From contig NZ_QCYH01000003.1 in NCBI RefSeq assembly GCF_003072125.1, positions 193,501 through 257,500 of the forward strand: a stretch of 64,000 nt of DNA. Reading direction: 5' to 3'. The notes under the pieces are model-generated. The model saw only the letters and a program-made list of their open reading frames with translations, searched no databases and was not told the origin of the DNA. A program made the position numbers and the translations under genes. Positions 51,579-61,174 of the stretch are shown one piece after another. Within the stretch, counting starts at the first letter, position 1. Every line of letters starts with the position of its first letter. This DNA is from Pelagivirga sediminicola (GTDB lineage: Bacteria > Pseudomonadota > Alphaproteobacteria > Rhodobacterales > Rhodobacteraceae).

Positions 51579-52622
51579 TCACTCGGCAGGTTGCAGCGAC
51601 GGCGCCCGGCCCGCCACGCGGTCCGCGATCAGCGCGCCCGCGCCGATGGACAGCAGCGCAACGATGGCCGCGATGCTGAGCATCGACACGCCCGACAGGC
51701 CCGCGCCCACGGTGCACCCGCCGGCTAGAACGCCGCCGAACCCCATCAGCGCCGCCCCCGCGATATAGCGCAGCGTTTGCGGCGCGTCCGAAAAGCTGAC
51801 CCATTGCAGCTCGCGCCGCGCCGCCGCGGACGCGAACGCCCCGCCCAGCACGCCGCCGATCATCCCTACGCCGAACCCCGCCGGAATGGACGTGGAGGCG
51901 ATGGTCCAGAAAAGCGTGTCCGCCCATGGTGAGGTAAAGGCCATGGATTGCACCGGCATCGGATCGAACTCGTCCAGCAACAGCCATCCCGTCGCGACCC
52001 AGCCCGACGTGACCAGCAGGCCGACGACGGCCGCCATTGCCACATGCAGCGGACGCGGCCGCAGCATGACGACCGCCGCGATCAGCCCCGCGACCAACAA
52101 GGCCGCCCATGTCAGCAGGCCGCCCGGCAACTCTGCCAGCGATCCGATCCCGATATCGGCCGTCACCCTGCCCAGCCCGACACGCAGAGGGGCCAGAACG
52201 CCCTTGAGCGTTGCATGCGCCACCAGCGCAAAGATCACGAAGACGCTCAGCGCGCGCAGGTTGCCGGTGCCGCCCAGCACCGTCATGCGGCTGATGCAGC
52301 CGCGCGTCAGCACCATGCCGATCCCGAAGGCCAGCCCGCCGACGACGACCGCGAGCAATGGCAGGTCGGCCGATTGCAGGCGATGATCCGAAAGGTCGAT
52401 CCACCCGGCCCATGTGGCCGCGCTGGTTGCGACGATGGCCGTCGCCAGCGCCGCGGCCCAAGTGCCCAGCGCGGGCGCACGGTCCGGCCCCGCGACAAGG
52501 CCGCGCCGCAGGCAAAAACGGCTGATCTGCGCCGCGATCCCAAAGGCCAGCCCAAGCGCCAGCCCCAGCAGAAGATGCGCGCCCTGCACATCGAACGGCA
52601 GATCGTAAAGATCGAACAGCAT
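51579..52622 (-). CDS. YeeE/YedE-family sulfur-compound permease (second)
   Basis: A 347-residue membrane protein with internal duplication and the three Cys motifs: ISRFCLRRG, TRGCISRMTVLGGTGNLR and AGGCTVGAGLSG. Family members import thiosulfate or other sulfur species. Convergent with the DUF302 gene and divergent from a third paralogue; both lie in the sox block, so sulfur traffic is a strong inference. Confidence 0.9.
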   Translation of the reverse strand: MLFDLYDLPFDVQGAHLLLGLALGLAFGIAAQISRFCLRRGLVAGPDRAPALGTWAAALATAIVATSAATWAGWIDLSDHRLQSADLPLLAVVVGGLAFGIGMVLTRGCISRMTVLGGTGNLRALSVFVIFALVAHATLKGVLAPLRVGLGRVTADIGIGSLAELPGGLLTWAALLVAGLIAAVVMLRPRPLHVAMAAVVGLLVTSGWVATGWLLLDEFDPMPVQSMAFTSPWADTLFWTIASTSIPAGFGVGMIGGVLGGAFASAAARRELQWVSFSDAPQTLRYIAGAALMGFGGVLAGGCTVGAGLSGVSMLSIAAIVALLSIGAGALIADRVAGRAPSLQPAE

Positions 52623-52941
52623 CGCAGAATCGCCCCCTTGGCAAAACAAAGTCACCTTGCTCCAGATCGTGTTTGCATGGTTCGCGTCAAGGGATGAGGG
52701 CCGCCCGACTGTTCCGCTCGCTGGATGCCTGTGCAAAAGCTGTTCCCGCAGAATGGAGCGCGCCCGAACAAGCGGCCTGCGGATCGCGCGGCGGGCCGAA
52801 AACCTGTCTTATTTCGCGTACCATGTTAGAAAAGGGCGGCAGGAATTTGTGCTGAGTTTGCGCTGGAACACGGCGCGCCGCCGGACGCCGTGCAATAGTC
52901 GCGCCGTCCGGCACGCCGGGCACAAGCAGAAGGACCGGTAC
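52623..52941 (+). other. Divergent promoter region between two permease genes
   Basis: 319 bases between divergent YeeE/YedE genes. I see no supportable gene. No clear palindrome stands out; single GAAT half sites occur near 52627 and 52751, not in an ATTC-N8-GAAT pair. AAGGACCGGTAC lies before the right-hand start. Confidence 0.5.
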
Positions 52942-54003
52942 ATGTTGGAGTTTTTGCTGGACCGCTATGGCGACGGCGCCGTTCTGGCGATGGCTGGCGC
53001 GCTGGCCGGGCTGATTTTCGGAGCGGCGGCGCAACATTCGCGGTTCTGCTTGCGCGCCGCGTCCGTCGAGGTGTCCGAAGGCGTGTTCGGCCCGCGCCTT
53101 TATATCTGGCTGATCGCCTTCACCGCGGCCGTCGCGTCCGCGCAGGGGCTGATCGCGCTGGACCTTCTGGATGTCCGCACGTCGCGCCAGATCGCCACCA
53201 CCGGCAGCCTGTCTGGCGCGATCATCGGCGGGCTGATGTTTGGCTGCGGCATGATCCTGGCGCGCGGCTGCGCCAGCCGCCTGTTGGTGCTGTCGGCCAC
53301 GGGCAACCTGCGCGCCATCGTCAGCGGGCTGGTCCTGACGCTTGCGGCGCAGGCGTCGCTGCGCGGGGTTCTGTCACCGCTTCGCGAACGGCTGGCGTCG
53401 CTGTGGCTGGTGGATGGCGGGAAGGCGCGCGATATCCTGGCGCTGGTGGGTCTGCCTGCGGGCGCCGCGGCCATCATCGCTGCGGCGCTGCTGCTGATCT
53501 CGCTGGGGCTGGCGCGGCGCAAGCTGGTGCCGCTCACGCATGCGATGGCCGCCGTTGTCGTTGGGCTTGCCGTGGCGCTTGGCTGGGTGCTGACCTTTGC
53601 CATTTCGCAGATCTCGTTCGAGGTCGTGCCGATCTCGTCGATCACCTTTACCGGCCCGTCGACCGATACGCTGATGGGGCTGGTCGACAATGTGCGCCTG
53701 CCGCTTGGCTTTGGCGTCGGGCTGGTGCCCGGTGTCTTTGCCGGCTCTGCGCTGATGGCGATTGCCACGCGCGAATTCCGGATCGAGCGGTTCGGCCGCG
53801 GCACCCCGATGGAGCGTTATCTGATCGGCGCCGTCCTGATGGGGTTCGGTAGCATGCTGGCCGGGGGCTGCGCCGTGGGGGCGGGCATGTCGGGCGGGTC
53901 GGTCTTTGCCGTCACCGGCTGGCTGGCGGTGTTCTGCATGTGGATCGGGGCGATGGTCACGCACCGCCTGCTCGATCCGGGATTCGCGGTCAAGGCCGCC
54001 TGA
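52942..54003 (+). CDS. YeeE/YedE-family sulfur-compound permease (third)
   Basis: A 353-residue membrane protein with HSRFCLRAAS, ARGCASRLLVLSATGNLR and AGGCAVGAGMSGG, the same Cys pattern as the 51579 paralogue and closer to it than to the one beside soxR. Divergent from that paralogue; perhaps a pair made by duplication and inversion. The ATG at 52942 gives the family N-terminus; earlier codons in frame are unlike a membrane protein. Confidence 0.9.
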   Translation: MLEFLLDRYGDGAVLAMAGALAGLIFGAAAQHSRFCLRAASVEVSEGVFGPRLYIWLIAFTAAVASAQGLIALDLLDVRTSRQIATTGSLSGAIIGGLMFGCGMILARGCASRLLVLSATGNLRAIVSGLVLTLAAQASLRGVLSPLRERLASLWLVDGGKARDILALVGLPAGAAAIIAAALLLISLGLARRKLVPLTHAMAAVVVGLAVALGWVLTFAISQISFEVVPISSITFTGPSTDTLMGLVDNVRLPLGFGVGLVPGVFAGSALMAIATREFRIERFGRGTPMERYLIGAVLMGFGSMLAGGCAVGAGMSGGSVFAVTGWLAVFCMWIGAMVTHRLLDPGFAVKAA

Positions 54004-54006
54004 GCG

Positions 54007-54951
54007 TCACTCGAATTCCATCTGCTCGAACACGCGGCCGGCATTCTTGGTTGCCAGCTCGTCGAACGTGTCCAGACGCGCATAGGGCGATTGATCAACG
54101 TAATAGGCATCGGCCAGCCCGCCGCCCGCCTCCAGATGCGCGCCGATCTTGCCGCGCAGATAGACGAGGTAATCCCTGGTAAAGCGGCGCACCTGCGCCA
54201 TGTTCGTCGGATGCCCGTGACCGGGGATGACATAGGTCGCGCCCAGCGGCTCGAATTCGTTGTCCCATGTCTCCAGCCAGTCGGCGGTGTAGGTATCGGC
54301 AAAGATCGGCAAGAGCCGCTCGTGGAAGGCCATGTCGCCGGAGATGACAAGGCTCTGCTCGGGCAGCCAGATCACGATGTCGCCGGGCGAATGGGCCGGG
54401 CCGAGATAGCGCGCCTCGATGCGGAAATCGCCCATCTCGACGATATACTCATCCTCGAACGTCTCGGTCGGGCCTTGCACCTCGGTCCCTTCGGCGCGGT
54501 CCTTGTTATATCCCTTCATGTCCTCAAGGATCGTGCCGCCATATTGCGCCACCACCTCGGCGGCATCGACATGCGCAACGATCGGCACGCCCTGTTCGGC
54601 CCAGTAATTGTTGCCCAGCACGGCATGCCCCTGCCCGTTCTCGTTGAAGACCAGCTTGACCTCCTCATCGGTGACGGCGCGGATCTCCTCGTGCAGCGCC
54701 TTGGCCAGACCGTAGGCCGCGCCGCCGTTGACGACGACCACGCCCTCGCCGGTCACGATAAAGCTGAGGTTGTTGTTATGGCCCGCATTTTCGTAGGTGG
54801 GCGGGGCGGTGGCGCCGATTGCGGAAAAGACGCCGGGGATCACCTCGAACTGTTTGTTGTAAAGCAGCGAGCCGGGATATTTGTCCGCGATATCCTCGCT
54901 GGCATGGGCGGCGGTGGCCGCAAGAATGAAAGGTATTATCCAGCGCATCAT
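54007..54951 (-). CDS. Metallo-beta-lactamase-fold protein, SoxH-like, with altered metal motif
   Basis: A 314-residue exported protein (signal peptide 1-17). MBL-fold landmarks are GPAHSPGDIVIWLP, VISGDMAF and VIPGHGHPT. The main HxHxDH motif, expected after VF, reads NENGQGHAVLGN, so several zinc ligands are replaced. Size and place fit SoxH of Paracoccus, a sox-linked protein not essential for thiosulfate oxidation, but homology is inferred. Its start overlaps the stop of the soxG-like gene by four bases. Confidence 0.75.
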   Translation of the reverse strand: MMRWIIPFILAATAAHASEDIADKYPGSLLYNKQFEVIPGVFSAIGATAPPTYENAGHNNNLSFIVTGEGVVVVNGGAAYGLAKALHEEIRAVTDEEVKLVFNENGQGHAVLGNNYWAEQGVPIVAHVDAAEVVAQYGGTILEDMKGYNKDRAEGTEVQGPTETFEDEYIVEMGDFRIEARYLGPAHSPGDIVIWLPEQSLVISGDMAFHERLLPIFADTYTADWLETWDNEFEPLGATYVIPGHGHPTNMAQVRRFTRDYLVYLRGKIGAHLEAGGGLADAYYVDQSPYARLDTFDELATKNAGRVFEQMEFE

Positions 54952-55865
54952 GCGTCCTTTGCAACAAAACGATAGTTATCTCCGGCCCGCTCGACCCGGC
55001 CCAGCCCGCCATGCGACAGATGAAATCCGATGATGGCAATGTCGTCCGTGGCCAACTGATCCAGCAGCCGAACGCGCGTCTGCGCGCCCAGATCGGTGTC
55101 CTGATCCGAGCCGATGGCCCAGCCCGGGCGCTCGAACGCGACGTGATCGTTGCCGATGGCATCACCGATGACCATCACGGCGCTTGTGCCGTCGCGGATC
55201 TCGAACGACATATGGCCGGGGGTGTGGCCGGGCGTGGAATGGGCCATGACACCAGGCAGGATCTCGTCCCCGCCCTTGAAGAATGTCACCTGATCCTCGA
55301 TCGCGGACAGCCGCCGCGCGGCGCCGACGGCAAAGGATGCGCGCCCTTCGTCGATGGTGTCCACCGTGTCGGGATCGGTCCAGTAATCCCATTCGGCCTG
55401 CCCGATCATCAGCTCGGCCGAGCCAAAGACAGGGTCATCGAAATCGTCCAGAACGCCCCACAGGTGATCGGGATGCGCATGGGTAAAGACGACATGCGTG
55501 ATGTCGTCGGGCGCCAGCCCCTCGGCCTCCAGACTGTCCAGCAGTTTGCCGGTGCTGGGCATGAATGCCGGACCGGCGCCCGCGTCAAACAGGACCGTTC
55601 TGCCGGGCTGCCGCAATAGGGTCAGATTGCAGGGCGGCGTCAGCTCGTCCCGTGGCACGTTGTGCCTGGCAAGGATCAGGTCCAGCTCATCCTCGGGCAG
55701 GCCCTCGAAAAAGAACGAGGCGGGCAGCACGAGGTTGCCATCGCTCAGCGCGATCACCGCGCCCTCGCCCAGTTGCATCGCGCTGCGGGCAAGCGACATG
55801 GACGGCACACCCGATAGCGCCAGCCCGCTCAACCCGGCGAGCATTTGCCTTCTGTCGATCTGCAT
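54948..55865 (-). CDS. Metallo-beta-lactamase-fold hydrolase, SoxG-like
   Basis: A 305-residue protein with a Tat-type leader (DRRQMLAGLSGLALSG) and an intact zinc motif FTHAHPDHLWGV, plus HSTPGHTPGHMSF and VIGDAIGNDHVAF. Size matches SoxG of Paracoccus (about 300 residues). Probably hydrolyses a thiol ester or related sulfur adduct in the periplasm. An ATTC-N8-GAAT dyad sits 22 bases upstream. Coupled to the soxH-like gene. Confidence 0.78.
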   Translation of the reverse strand: MQIDRRQMLAGLSGLALSGVPSMSLARSAMQLGEGAVIALSDGNLVLPASFFFEGLPEDELDLILARHNVPRDELTPPCNLTLLRQPGRTVLFDAGAGPAFMPSTGKLLDSLEAEGLAPDDITHVVFTHAHPDHLWGVLDDFDDPVFGSAELMIGQAEWDYWTDPDTVDTIDEGRASFAVGAARRLSAIEDQVTFFKGGDEILPGVMAHSTPGHTPGHMSFEIRDGTSAVMVIGDAIGNDHVAFERPGWAIGSDQDTDLGAQTRVRLLDQLATDDIAIIGFHLSHGGLGRVERAGDNYRFVAKDA

Positions 55866-55887
55866 GATCCCCCCTTTTGGATAACAA

Positions 55888-55903
55888 ATTCCATTCCCTG
55901 AAT
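55888..55903. promoter_or_regulatory. ATTC-N8-GAAT dyad before the soxG-like gene
   Basis: ATTCCATTCCCTGAAT lies 22 bases upstream of the soxG-like start, in an AT-rich stretch. As I recall, this is the consensus of the sulfide-responsive SqrR repressor, a close relative of SoxR encoded at 40425. The rest of the 278-base gap to pntA shows no gene. Confidence 0.6.
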
Positions 55904-56143
55904 ATCACATCATCATTCGTTCAAACACAAGTCTTGCTTTGACGGCCCGGGCCCCCACCGGCCCTGCCGTGACGCGAGGCTTGCTATCGCAGGCGGGCTG
56001 CGCGACCATCGCCGTTGTCATGATGCAGAACGTTTGCATATAAGCGGATATGACGTCGCGGACGCGCACATCCGCAAGAAACGCGCACAGCCAACCGCGC
56101 CGCCAAAGCGCGCAGGTGGCGGCAATTGAGGTGATGGTCGAAC

Positions 56144-57712
56144 GTGAAGATTGGTGTACCGAAGGAAGTTTCCGAGGGCGAGGCGCGCGTCGCCATGACG
56201 CCCGACAGTGCCGCGCAGTTGCAAAAGCTGGGCTATGACTGCGCGATCGAAAGCGGCGCGGGGCGGCTGGCCGGGTTTGCCGATGCCGATTACAAGGCCG
56301 CGGGCGTCGAGGTGGTGAAAACCGCCGCCGCGCTGTGGAAGGGCAGCGACATCATTGCCAAGGTGCGCCCTGCGACCGGCACTGAGCTCAAGCGGCTCGT
56401 GAAGGGCCAGACACTCATCAGCTTCTTCGATCCCTCGGGGAATGATGCGGGAATGGAGGCCGCGCGCAAATCCGGCGCCAGCGTCATCGCCATGGAAATG
56501 GTGCCGCGCATCAGCCGCGCGCAAAAGATGGACGCGCTGTCATCCATGGCCAATATCGCCGGCTACCGCGCCGTGATCGAGGCCGGCGGCAACTTCGGAC
56601 GTTTCTTTACCGGACAGATCACGGCGGCGGGCAAGGTGCCCCCCGCGCGCGTTCTGGTCATCGGCGCGGGCGTCGCGGGCCTTGCCGCGATCGGCACATC
56701 CACGTCGCTGGGCGCGGTCACGCTGGCCTTTGATGTGCGCCCCGAAGTGGCTGAGCAGGTCGAAAGCATGGGCGCCGAATTCGTCTATCTGGATTTTGAC
56801 GAGGCGCAGGACGGCGCGGCAACGGGTGGTTATGCGTCCGTCTCCAGCCCCGAATTCCGCGAGGCGCAACTGGCCAAGTTCCGCGAGCTGGCGCCGGATA
56901 TCGACATCGTCATCACAACCGCCCTGATCCCGAACCGCGAGGCGCCCGAGCTTTGGACCGAGGACATGGTCAAGGCGATGAAGCCCGGATCGGTGATTGT
57001 CGATCTGGCCGCAGAAAAGGGTGGCAACTGCAAGCTGACGGTGAAGGATGAAAAGATCGTCACCGAAAACGGCGTCACCATCATCGGCTATACCGATTTT
57101 CCCAGCCGCATGGCCGCGCAGGCCTCCAGCCTCTATGCCACCAACATTCGCCATATGATGGCCGATCTGACCCCCGAAAAGGATGGCCAGATTCATCATG
57201 ACATGGACGATGACGTCATCCGCGGCGCCACCGTGGTCCACGCGGGCGAGATCACCTATCCGCCGCCGCCGCCCAAGGTGCAGGCGATCGCCGCCAAGCC
57301 GAAACAGACCGCGCCCGCCCCCACCGCTGCGGAGCGCAAGGCGCAGGAGCTGGCCCTCTTTCGCAAGCAGACCAAGACGCAAGCCACCCTTCTGGCCATT
57401 GGCGCCGCAATCATGCTGCTGATCGGCGCCTTTGCCCCCGAAAGCTTCATGAGCCATTTCATCGTCTTCGTGCTGGCCTGTTTCATCGGGTTCTCGGTCA
57501 TCTGGGGCGTGTCGCATTCGTTGCACACGCCGCTGATGGCGGTGACGAACGCGATTTCGGGCATCATCATCCTCGGTGCGCTCCTGCAGGTCGGCTCCGG
57601 CTCGTGGCTGGTCGTGCTGCTTGCCGCGGTGTCGGTCTTTATCGCCAGCATCAACATTGTCGGCGGCTTCCTCGTGACGCGCCGCATGTTGGCGATGTTC
57701 CAGAAATCCTGA
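56144..57712 (+). CDS. pntA: Proton-translocating NAD(P) transhydrogenase subunit alpha
   Basis: A 522-residue protein: NAD-binding domain ([42 protein letters not shown]), a Pro/Ala-rich linker (about residues 365-400) and four C-terminal membrane helices. With PntB it uses the proton gradient to reduce NADP with NADH. GTG start with GAGGTGAT upstream. Full-length alpha (domains fused) rather than the split form of some alphaproteobacteria. Confidence 0.96.
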   Translation: MKIGVPKEVSEGEARVAMTPDSAAQLQKLGYDCAIESGAGRLAGFADADYKAAGVEVVKTAAALWKGSDIIAKVRPATGTELKRLVKGQTLISFFDPSGNDAGMEAARKSGASVIAMEMVPRISRAQKMDALSSMANIAGYRAVIEAGGNFGRFFTGQITAAGKVPPARVLVIGAGVAGLAAIGTSTSLGAVTLAFDVRPEVAEQVESMGAEFVYLDFDEAQDGAATGGYASVSSPEFREAQLAKFRELAPDIDIVITTALIPNREAPELWTEDMVKAMKPGSVIVDLAAEKGGNCKLTVKDEKIVTENGVTIIGYTDFPSRMAAQASSLYATNIRHMMADLTPEKDGQIHHDMDDDVIRGATVVHAGEITYPPPPPKVQAIAAKPKQTAPAPTAAERKAQELALFRKQTKTQATLLAIGAAIMLLIGAFAPESFMSHFIVFVLACFIGFSVIWGVSHSLHTPLMAVTNAISGIIILGALLQVGSGSWLVVLLAAVSVFIASINIVGGFLVTRRMLAMFQKS

Positions 57713-57725
57713 GAGGACAGCATTA

Positions 57726-59189
57726 ATGACACTCGGAATCGTATCCGCGGCCTATATCGCGGCAGCCGTCCTTTTCATCCTGTCGCTGGGCGGGCTTTCG
57801 GGACAGGAAAGCGCCAAGCGCGCCGTCTGGTATGGCATCATCGGCATGGCCGCCGCGGTGGTGGCGACGGTGTTCGGCCCCGGCATAGGCAACTGGTTCA
57901 TCATATTGGTGATGATCGCGGGCGGCTCGGTGCTGGGCTGGTATGTGGCCAAACGCGTCGAAATGACGGAAATGCCGCAGCTGGTGGCGGCGCTGCATTC
58001 CTTCGTCGGCTTGGCCGCGGTATTCATCGGCTTCAACGCCTATCTGGAGCTGGAATCGGTGCTGGCGCTCAAGGCCGCGATGCCTGCGGATGCAGGTGAC
58101 GCGTGGTGGGCGCGGCAGGGGCTGACCGGCTTTGCCGAAACGCTGGCGCATAAAACGGGCGTCGAGCGCACGATCCTGCGCGCTGAAGTGTTCCTCGGCG
58201 TCTTCATCGGCGCGGTGACCTTTACCGGATCGGTCGTCGCCTTCGGCAAGCTGGCGGGCAAGATCACCTCCAAGGCGGAAAAACTGCCCGGCGGTCACGC
58301 GCTGAATGCGGGCGCGGCGGCGCTGTCGCTGCTGCTGATGATCCTATTCATGCAGGGCGCGGGGGTGTGGACGCTGCTGCTGATGACGCTGCTCGCGTTC
58401 TTCATCGGCTACCACCTGATCATGGGGATCGGCGGGGCGGACATGCCGGTGGTCGTGTCGATGCTGAACTCCTATTCCGGCTGGGCGGCGGCGGCGATCG
58501 GGTTCTCATTGGGCAACGATCTGCTGATCGTGACGGGCGCGCTGGTGGGCTCCTCGGGCGCGATCCTTAGCTATATCATGTGCAAGGCGATGAACCGCTC
58601 GTTCATCTCGGTCATCCTTGGCGGCTTCGGCAACACCGCCGGCCCCGCGATGGAGGTCGAGGGCGAGCAGGTGGCGATTGATGCCGATGGCGTCGCCAAC
58701 GCGCTGAACGAGGCAGAAAGCATCGTGATCGTGCCGGGCTACGGCATGGCCGTGGCGCAGGCGCAGGGCGCGGTGTCGGATCTGGTCACGAAATTGCGCG
58801 CCGCCGGAAAATCCGTGCGCTTTGCCATCCACCCTGTCGCGGGGCGCCTGCCCGGCCACATGAACGTGCTGCTGGCCGAGGCGAAGGTTCCCTACGACAT
58901 CGTCATGGAAATGGACGAGATCAACGACGATTTCCCGCAAACCGACGTTGCCATCGTGATCGGCTCGAACGACATTGTGAACCCCGCCGCGCAGGACGAT
59001 CCGAACAGCCCCATCGCGGGAATGCCGGTGCTGGAAGTGTGGAAGGCGAAACAGGTTTTCGTGTCGAAGCGCGGTCAGGGGACGGGATATTCGGGCATCG
59101 AAAACCCGCTGTTCTACAAGGACAACACCCGCATGTTCTATGGCGACGCCAAGGAGTCGATCACGTCGCTGTTGCCGAAAATCGAGTGA
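57726..59189 (+). CDS. pntB: Proton-translocating NAD(P) transhydrogenase subunit beta
   Basis: A 487-residue subunit with eight or nine membrane helices and a C-terminal NADP-binding domain ([65 protein letters not shown]). Supplies NADPH. It starts 13 bases after pntA with GAGAGGACAG upstream. Confidence 0.97.
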   Translation: MTLGIVSAAYIAAAVLFILSLGGLSGQESAKRAVWYGIIGMAAAVVATVFGPGIGNWFIILVMIAGGSVLGWYVAKRVEMTEMPQLVAALHSFVGLAAVFIGFNAYLELESVLALKAAMPADAGDAWWARQGLTGFAETLAHKTGVERTILRAEVFLGVFIGAVTFTGSVVAFGKLAGKITSKAEKLPGGHALNAGAAALSLLLMILFMQGAGVWTLLLMTLLAFFIGYHLIMGIGGADMPVVVSMLNSYSGWAAAAIGFSLGNDLLIVTGALVGSSGAILSYIMCKAMNRSFISVILGGFGNTAGPAMEVEGEQVAIDADGVANALNEAESIVIVPGYGMAVAQAQGAVSDLVTKLRAAGKSVRFAIHPVAGRLPGHMNVLLAEAKVPYDIVMEMDEINDDFPQTDVAIVIGSNDIVNPAAQDDPNSPIAGMPVLEVWKAKQVFVSKRGQGTGYSGIENPLFYKDNTRMFYGDAKESITSLLPKIE

Positions 59190-59234
59190 GAACTTCGGCC
59201 AATCAATCGCGTCGGCGCTCCGACCCGGCGGCGG

Positions 59235-59729
59235 TCAGTGCGGATAGCCGAAATCTTCGATCACGCGCCAGATGTCGCGGCTGATCTGGCCGAGCTCGTC
59301 GATCGCGGCGATGATCCCGTCGGCGGCGGACGCGTCCATCGGAACCACGTGCCCCATCTTCAGACTGTCCTTGCGATCGGCGATGCGCATCAGGATGGTC
59401 CGCGGGTTCGCGCCCTCGCTGTCGAAGGCATAGATGCAGTGATTATAGCGGTTGCGCAGGGCTGACTGTTTTTGGATGCGCGCGGTCAGGGACAGCAGGC
59501 GCTTGCGGTCCGCCGCCTCGACGCGGGGCAGTTTCGACAACCGCTCGACCAGATCAAGGCGCGCGCGGGCGGTGTTCAGCGTCAGGAAAACGATGGTCGC
59601 GGTTTCCTTGTCCATCGCGCCAAGGCCGGCGATGATGTGGATCAGGGTGCTTTCGGTGTTGGACCACGCGTAATTCAGCTTGCCGATCAACAGCAGGAAC
59701 GTATCGAACTCGGGGGCCGGGGCGGTCAT
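59235..59729 (-). CDS. 164-residue helical protein coupled to a LuxR regulator; function unknown
   Basis: A mostly helical soluble protein (FDTFLLLIGKLNYAWSNTES; IVFLTLNTARARLDLVERL; ALRNRYNHCIYAFDSEG). The RNRYNH pattern resembles cytoplasmic helical proteins of unknown role found in many bacteria. Its ATG overlaps the stop of the LuxR gene (ATGA), so it shares that transcript. I do not recognise a function. Its coupling suggests it acts with the regulator. Confidence 0.75.
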   Translation of the reverse strand: MTAPAPEFDTFLLLIGKLNYAWSNTESTLIHIIAGLGAMDKETATIVFLTLNTARARLDLVERLSKLPRVEAADRKRLLSLTARIQKQSALRNRYNHCIYAFDSEGANPRTILMRIADRKDSLKMGHVVPMDASAADGIIAAIDELGQISRDIWRVIEDFGYPH

Positions 59730-60433
59730 GATTTGCGTCCCGGCGTCACATTGGGATTCGACAGGTACCACAGCGTCGCCTCGGTCCGGTTGCTGACGCC
59801 CAGCTTGGTGATGATGTGGTGCATGTGCAGTTTGACGGTGTGCTGCGACAGACCCAGATCCTCGGCGATGATCTTGTTCTGCTTGCCCGCGGCGGCCGCG
59901 CGCAGGACGTCGCATTGCCGCGCGGTCAGGCGGACGTCGTGAAACGTGTCCGCACTGGCGGGCCTCGTGCGCGACGGGCTCTCGCTCACCCCATTCATCA
60001 GATCGGCGGGAACATAACGCTCGCCCCAGACCAGCAGGCGAAGGACAGACAGCCAGCGATCCATCTCGGTCCGCATCGGAAGGAAACCGATAGCGTCGCA
60101 GCCGGAGAACCGGGACGCCTCTTCAATCAGGCGCCGGGCGATGTCGGGATTGCGATAGGCCAGTGCGAGCAGGCATTGCGGAAATGTCCGCCGGAGCGTG
60201 CCGGCCCAGGATTGCAGTTCCGGCAAGAGGCATTCGTCCACCGCGACAAGCCGCACGTCGGCCGCCTCGACGTCATCCAGCGCAAGCAAATCCGAAATTT
60301 TCGGCATGCGGCGGAACGTGATGCAGGGGATCTGCTCGATCGCAAGGTTGATCGCGGTGTCCGAGAAAACCATGGCACTTCCGATGAAAATGCCCTCCGA
60401 ATTTCGCTGCGCGCTAGTGCGATTCTGTGCCAT
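59726..60433 (-). CDS. LuxR-family regulator with CsgD-like layout
   Basis: A 235-residue protein. Residues about 10-130 look like a degenerate receiver or sensor domain (VRLVAVDECLLPELQ in place of a clear phospho-acceptor site); residues about 165-225 are a LuxR helix-turn-helix (LTARQCDVLRAAAAGKQNKI; LGLSQHTVKLHMHHIITKLG; NRTEATLWYL). The ATG at 60433 is better than a TTG three codons earlier. It is divergent from the low-complexity protein gene over a long AT-rich gap, as csgD is from csgBA, and is the obvious candidate to control it. Confidence 0.85.
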   Translation of the reverse strand: MAQNRTSAQRNSEGIFIGSAMVFSDTAINLAIEQIPCITFRRMPKISDLLALDDVEAADVRLVAVDECLLPELQSWAGTLRRTFPQCLLALAYRNPDIARRLIEEASRFSGCDAIGFLPMRTEMDRWLSVLRLLVWGERYVPADLMNGVSESPSRTRPASADTFHDVRLTARQCDVLRAAAAGKQNKIIAEDLGLSQHTVKLHMHHIITKLGVSNRTEATLWYLSNPNVTPGRKS

Positions 60434-61174
60434 ATCGTACAAATTTCTTTCCAGGTTCCAAATACGTCCACAACAGCAGACCCAACCCGTAAATTCCGAC
60501 CCCCAAGCCGGGGCGGCGTTTAAATAACGAACGTGGATTCTCGCTGCATCGGGCAGTACGCGACCCGATCAGAACGTCTGATTACCGTGTTAATTCAGCG
60601 GTAAGCACGTCGATAAAGTTACTTAACTACATTCAGAGTACCACATTCACGGGCGAAAGTCTGCTCAATGCTCATCATGATTCTGATTCTATATTGACCT
60701 TCCTAAATCTTGCACTAACTTGCGTTGCCCAAAATTAACTATTGTAACTAGTCCCTTTGATAGACTGGGGCAAATATCCATTTTATATCAGCATCTTACA
60801 GGCATGCGTGGAGTAGTTACTTTGTGCAGCTATCGCGTTAACCACTGTTGACCGACGATTAAAGGGCCGCAGAAATCTGCCGCGGCGCAAGCAAAAACCA
60901 GCACATCCAACCGGATCCTCACTTTGATGAGTAACTGGCATCTGAACCTGTTTTGCAGGGTCCGGGAGAGGTGTGCGCGACGAAAAAGGGGGGACTTCAC
61001 ACGAACACATCAGGACAGGTGCGCTTTCGCGGCGCCGCAGCGGCCCAGGCCGTTCGGGCAATGACCGACGCGCAGCCTGCCATACCAATTCCTAATCAAC
61101 CGTAAACATCATCTGACCGATGACCGCTTTTAACAGAGTGGCGGTCCATCAGATGTCTTTCAGGAGATACCGAA
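60434..61174. promoter_or_regulatory. 741-bp AT-rich intergenic region with repeated TAACTA motif
   Basis: No supportable gene. From about 60570 to 60850 the base composition falls well below the surroundings. TAACTA occurs at 60624-60629, 60736-60741 and 60745-60750 and its complement TAGTTA at 60814-60819; AGTTA-N2-TAACT at 60617-60628 is a dyad. From about 60860 the sequence is GC-rich again. CAGGAGATACC before the ATG at 61175 is the ribosome site. Confidence 0.6.

Noticed and set aside
60783-61088. 101-codon minus-strand frame in the AT-rich gap
   Set aside because: No ribosome site, no recognisable fold, crosses a composition boundary; more likely chance.
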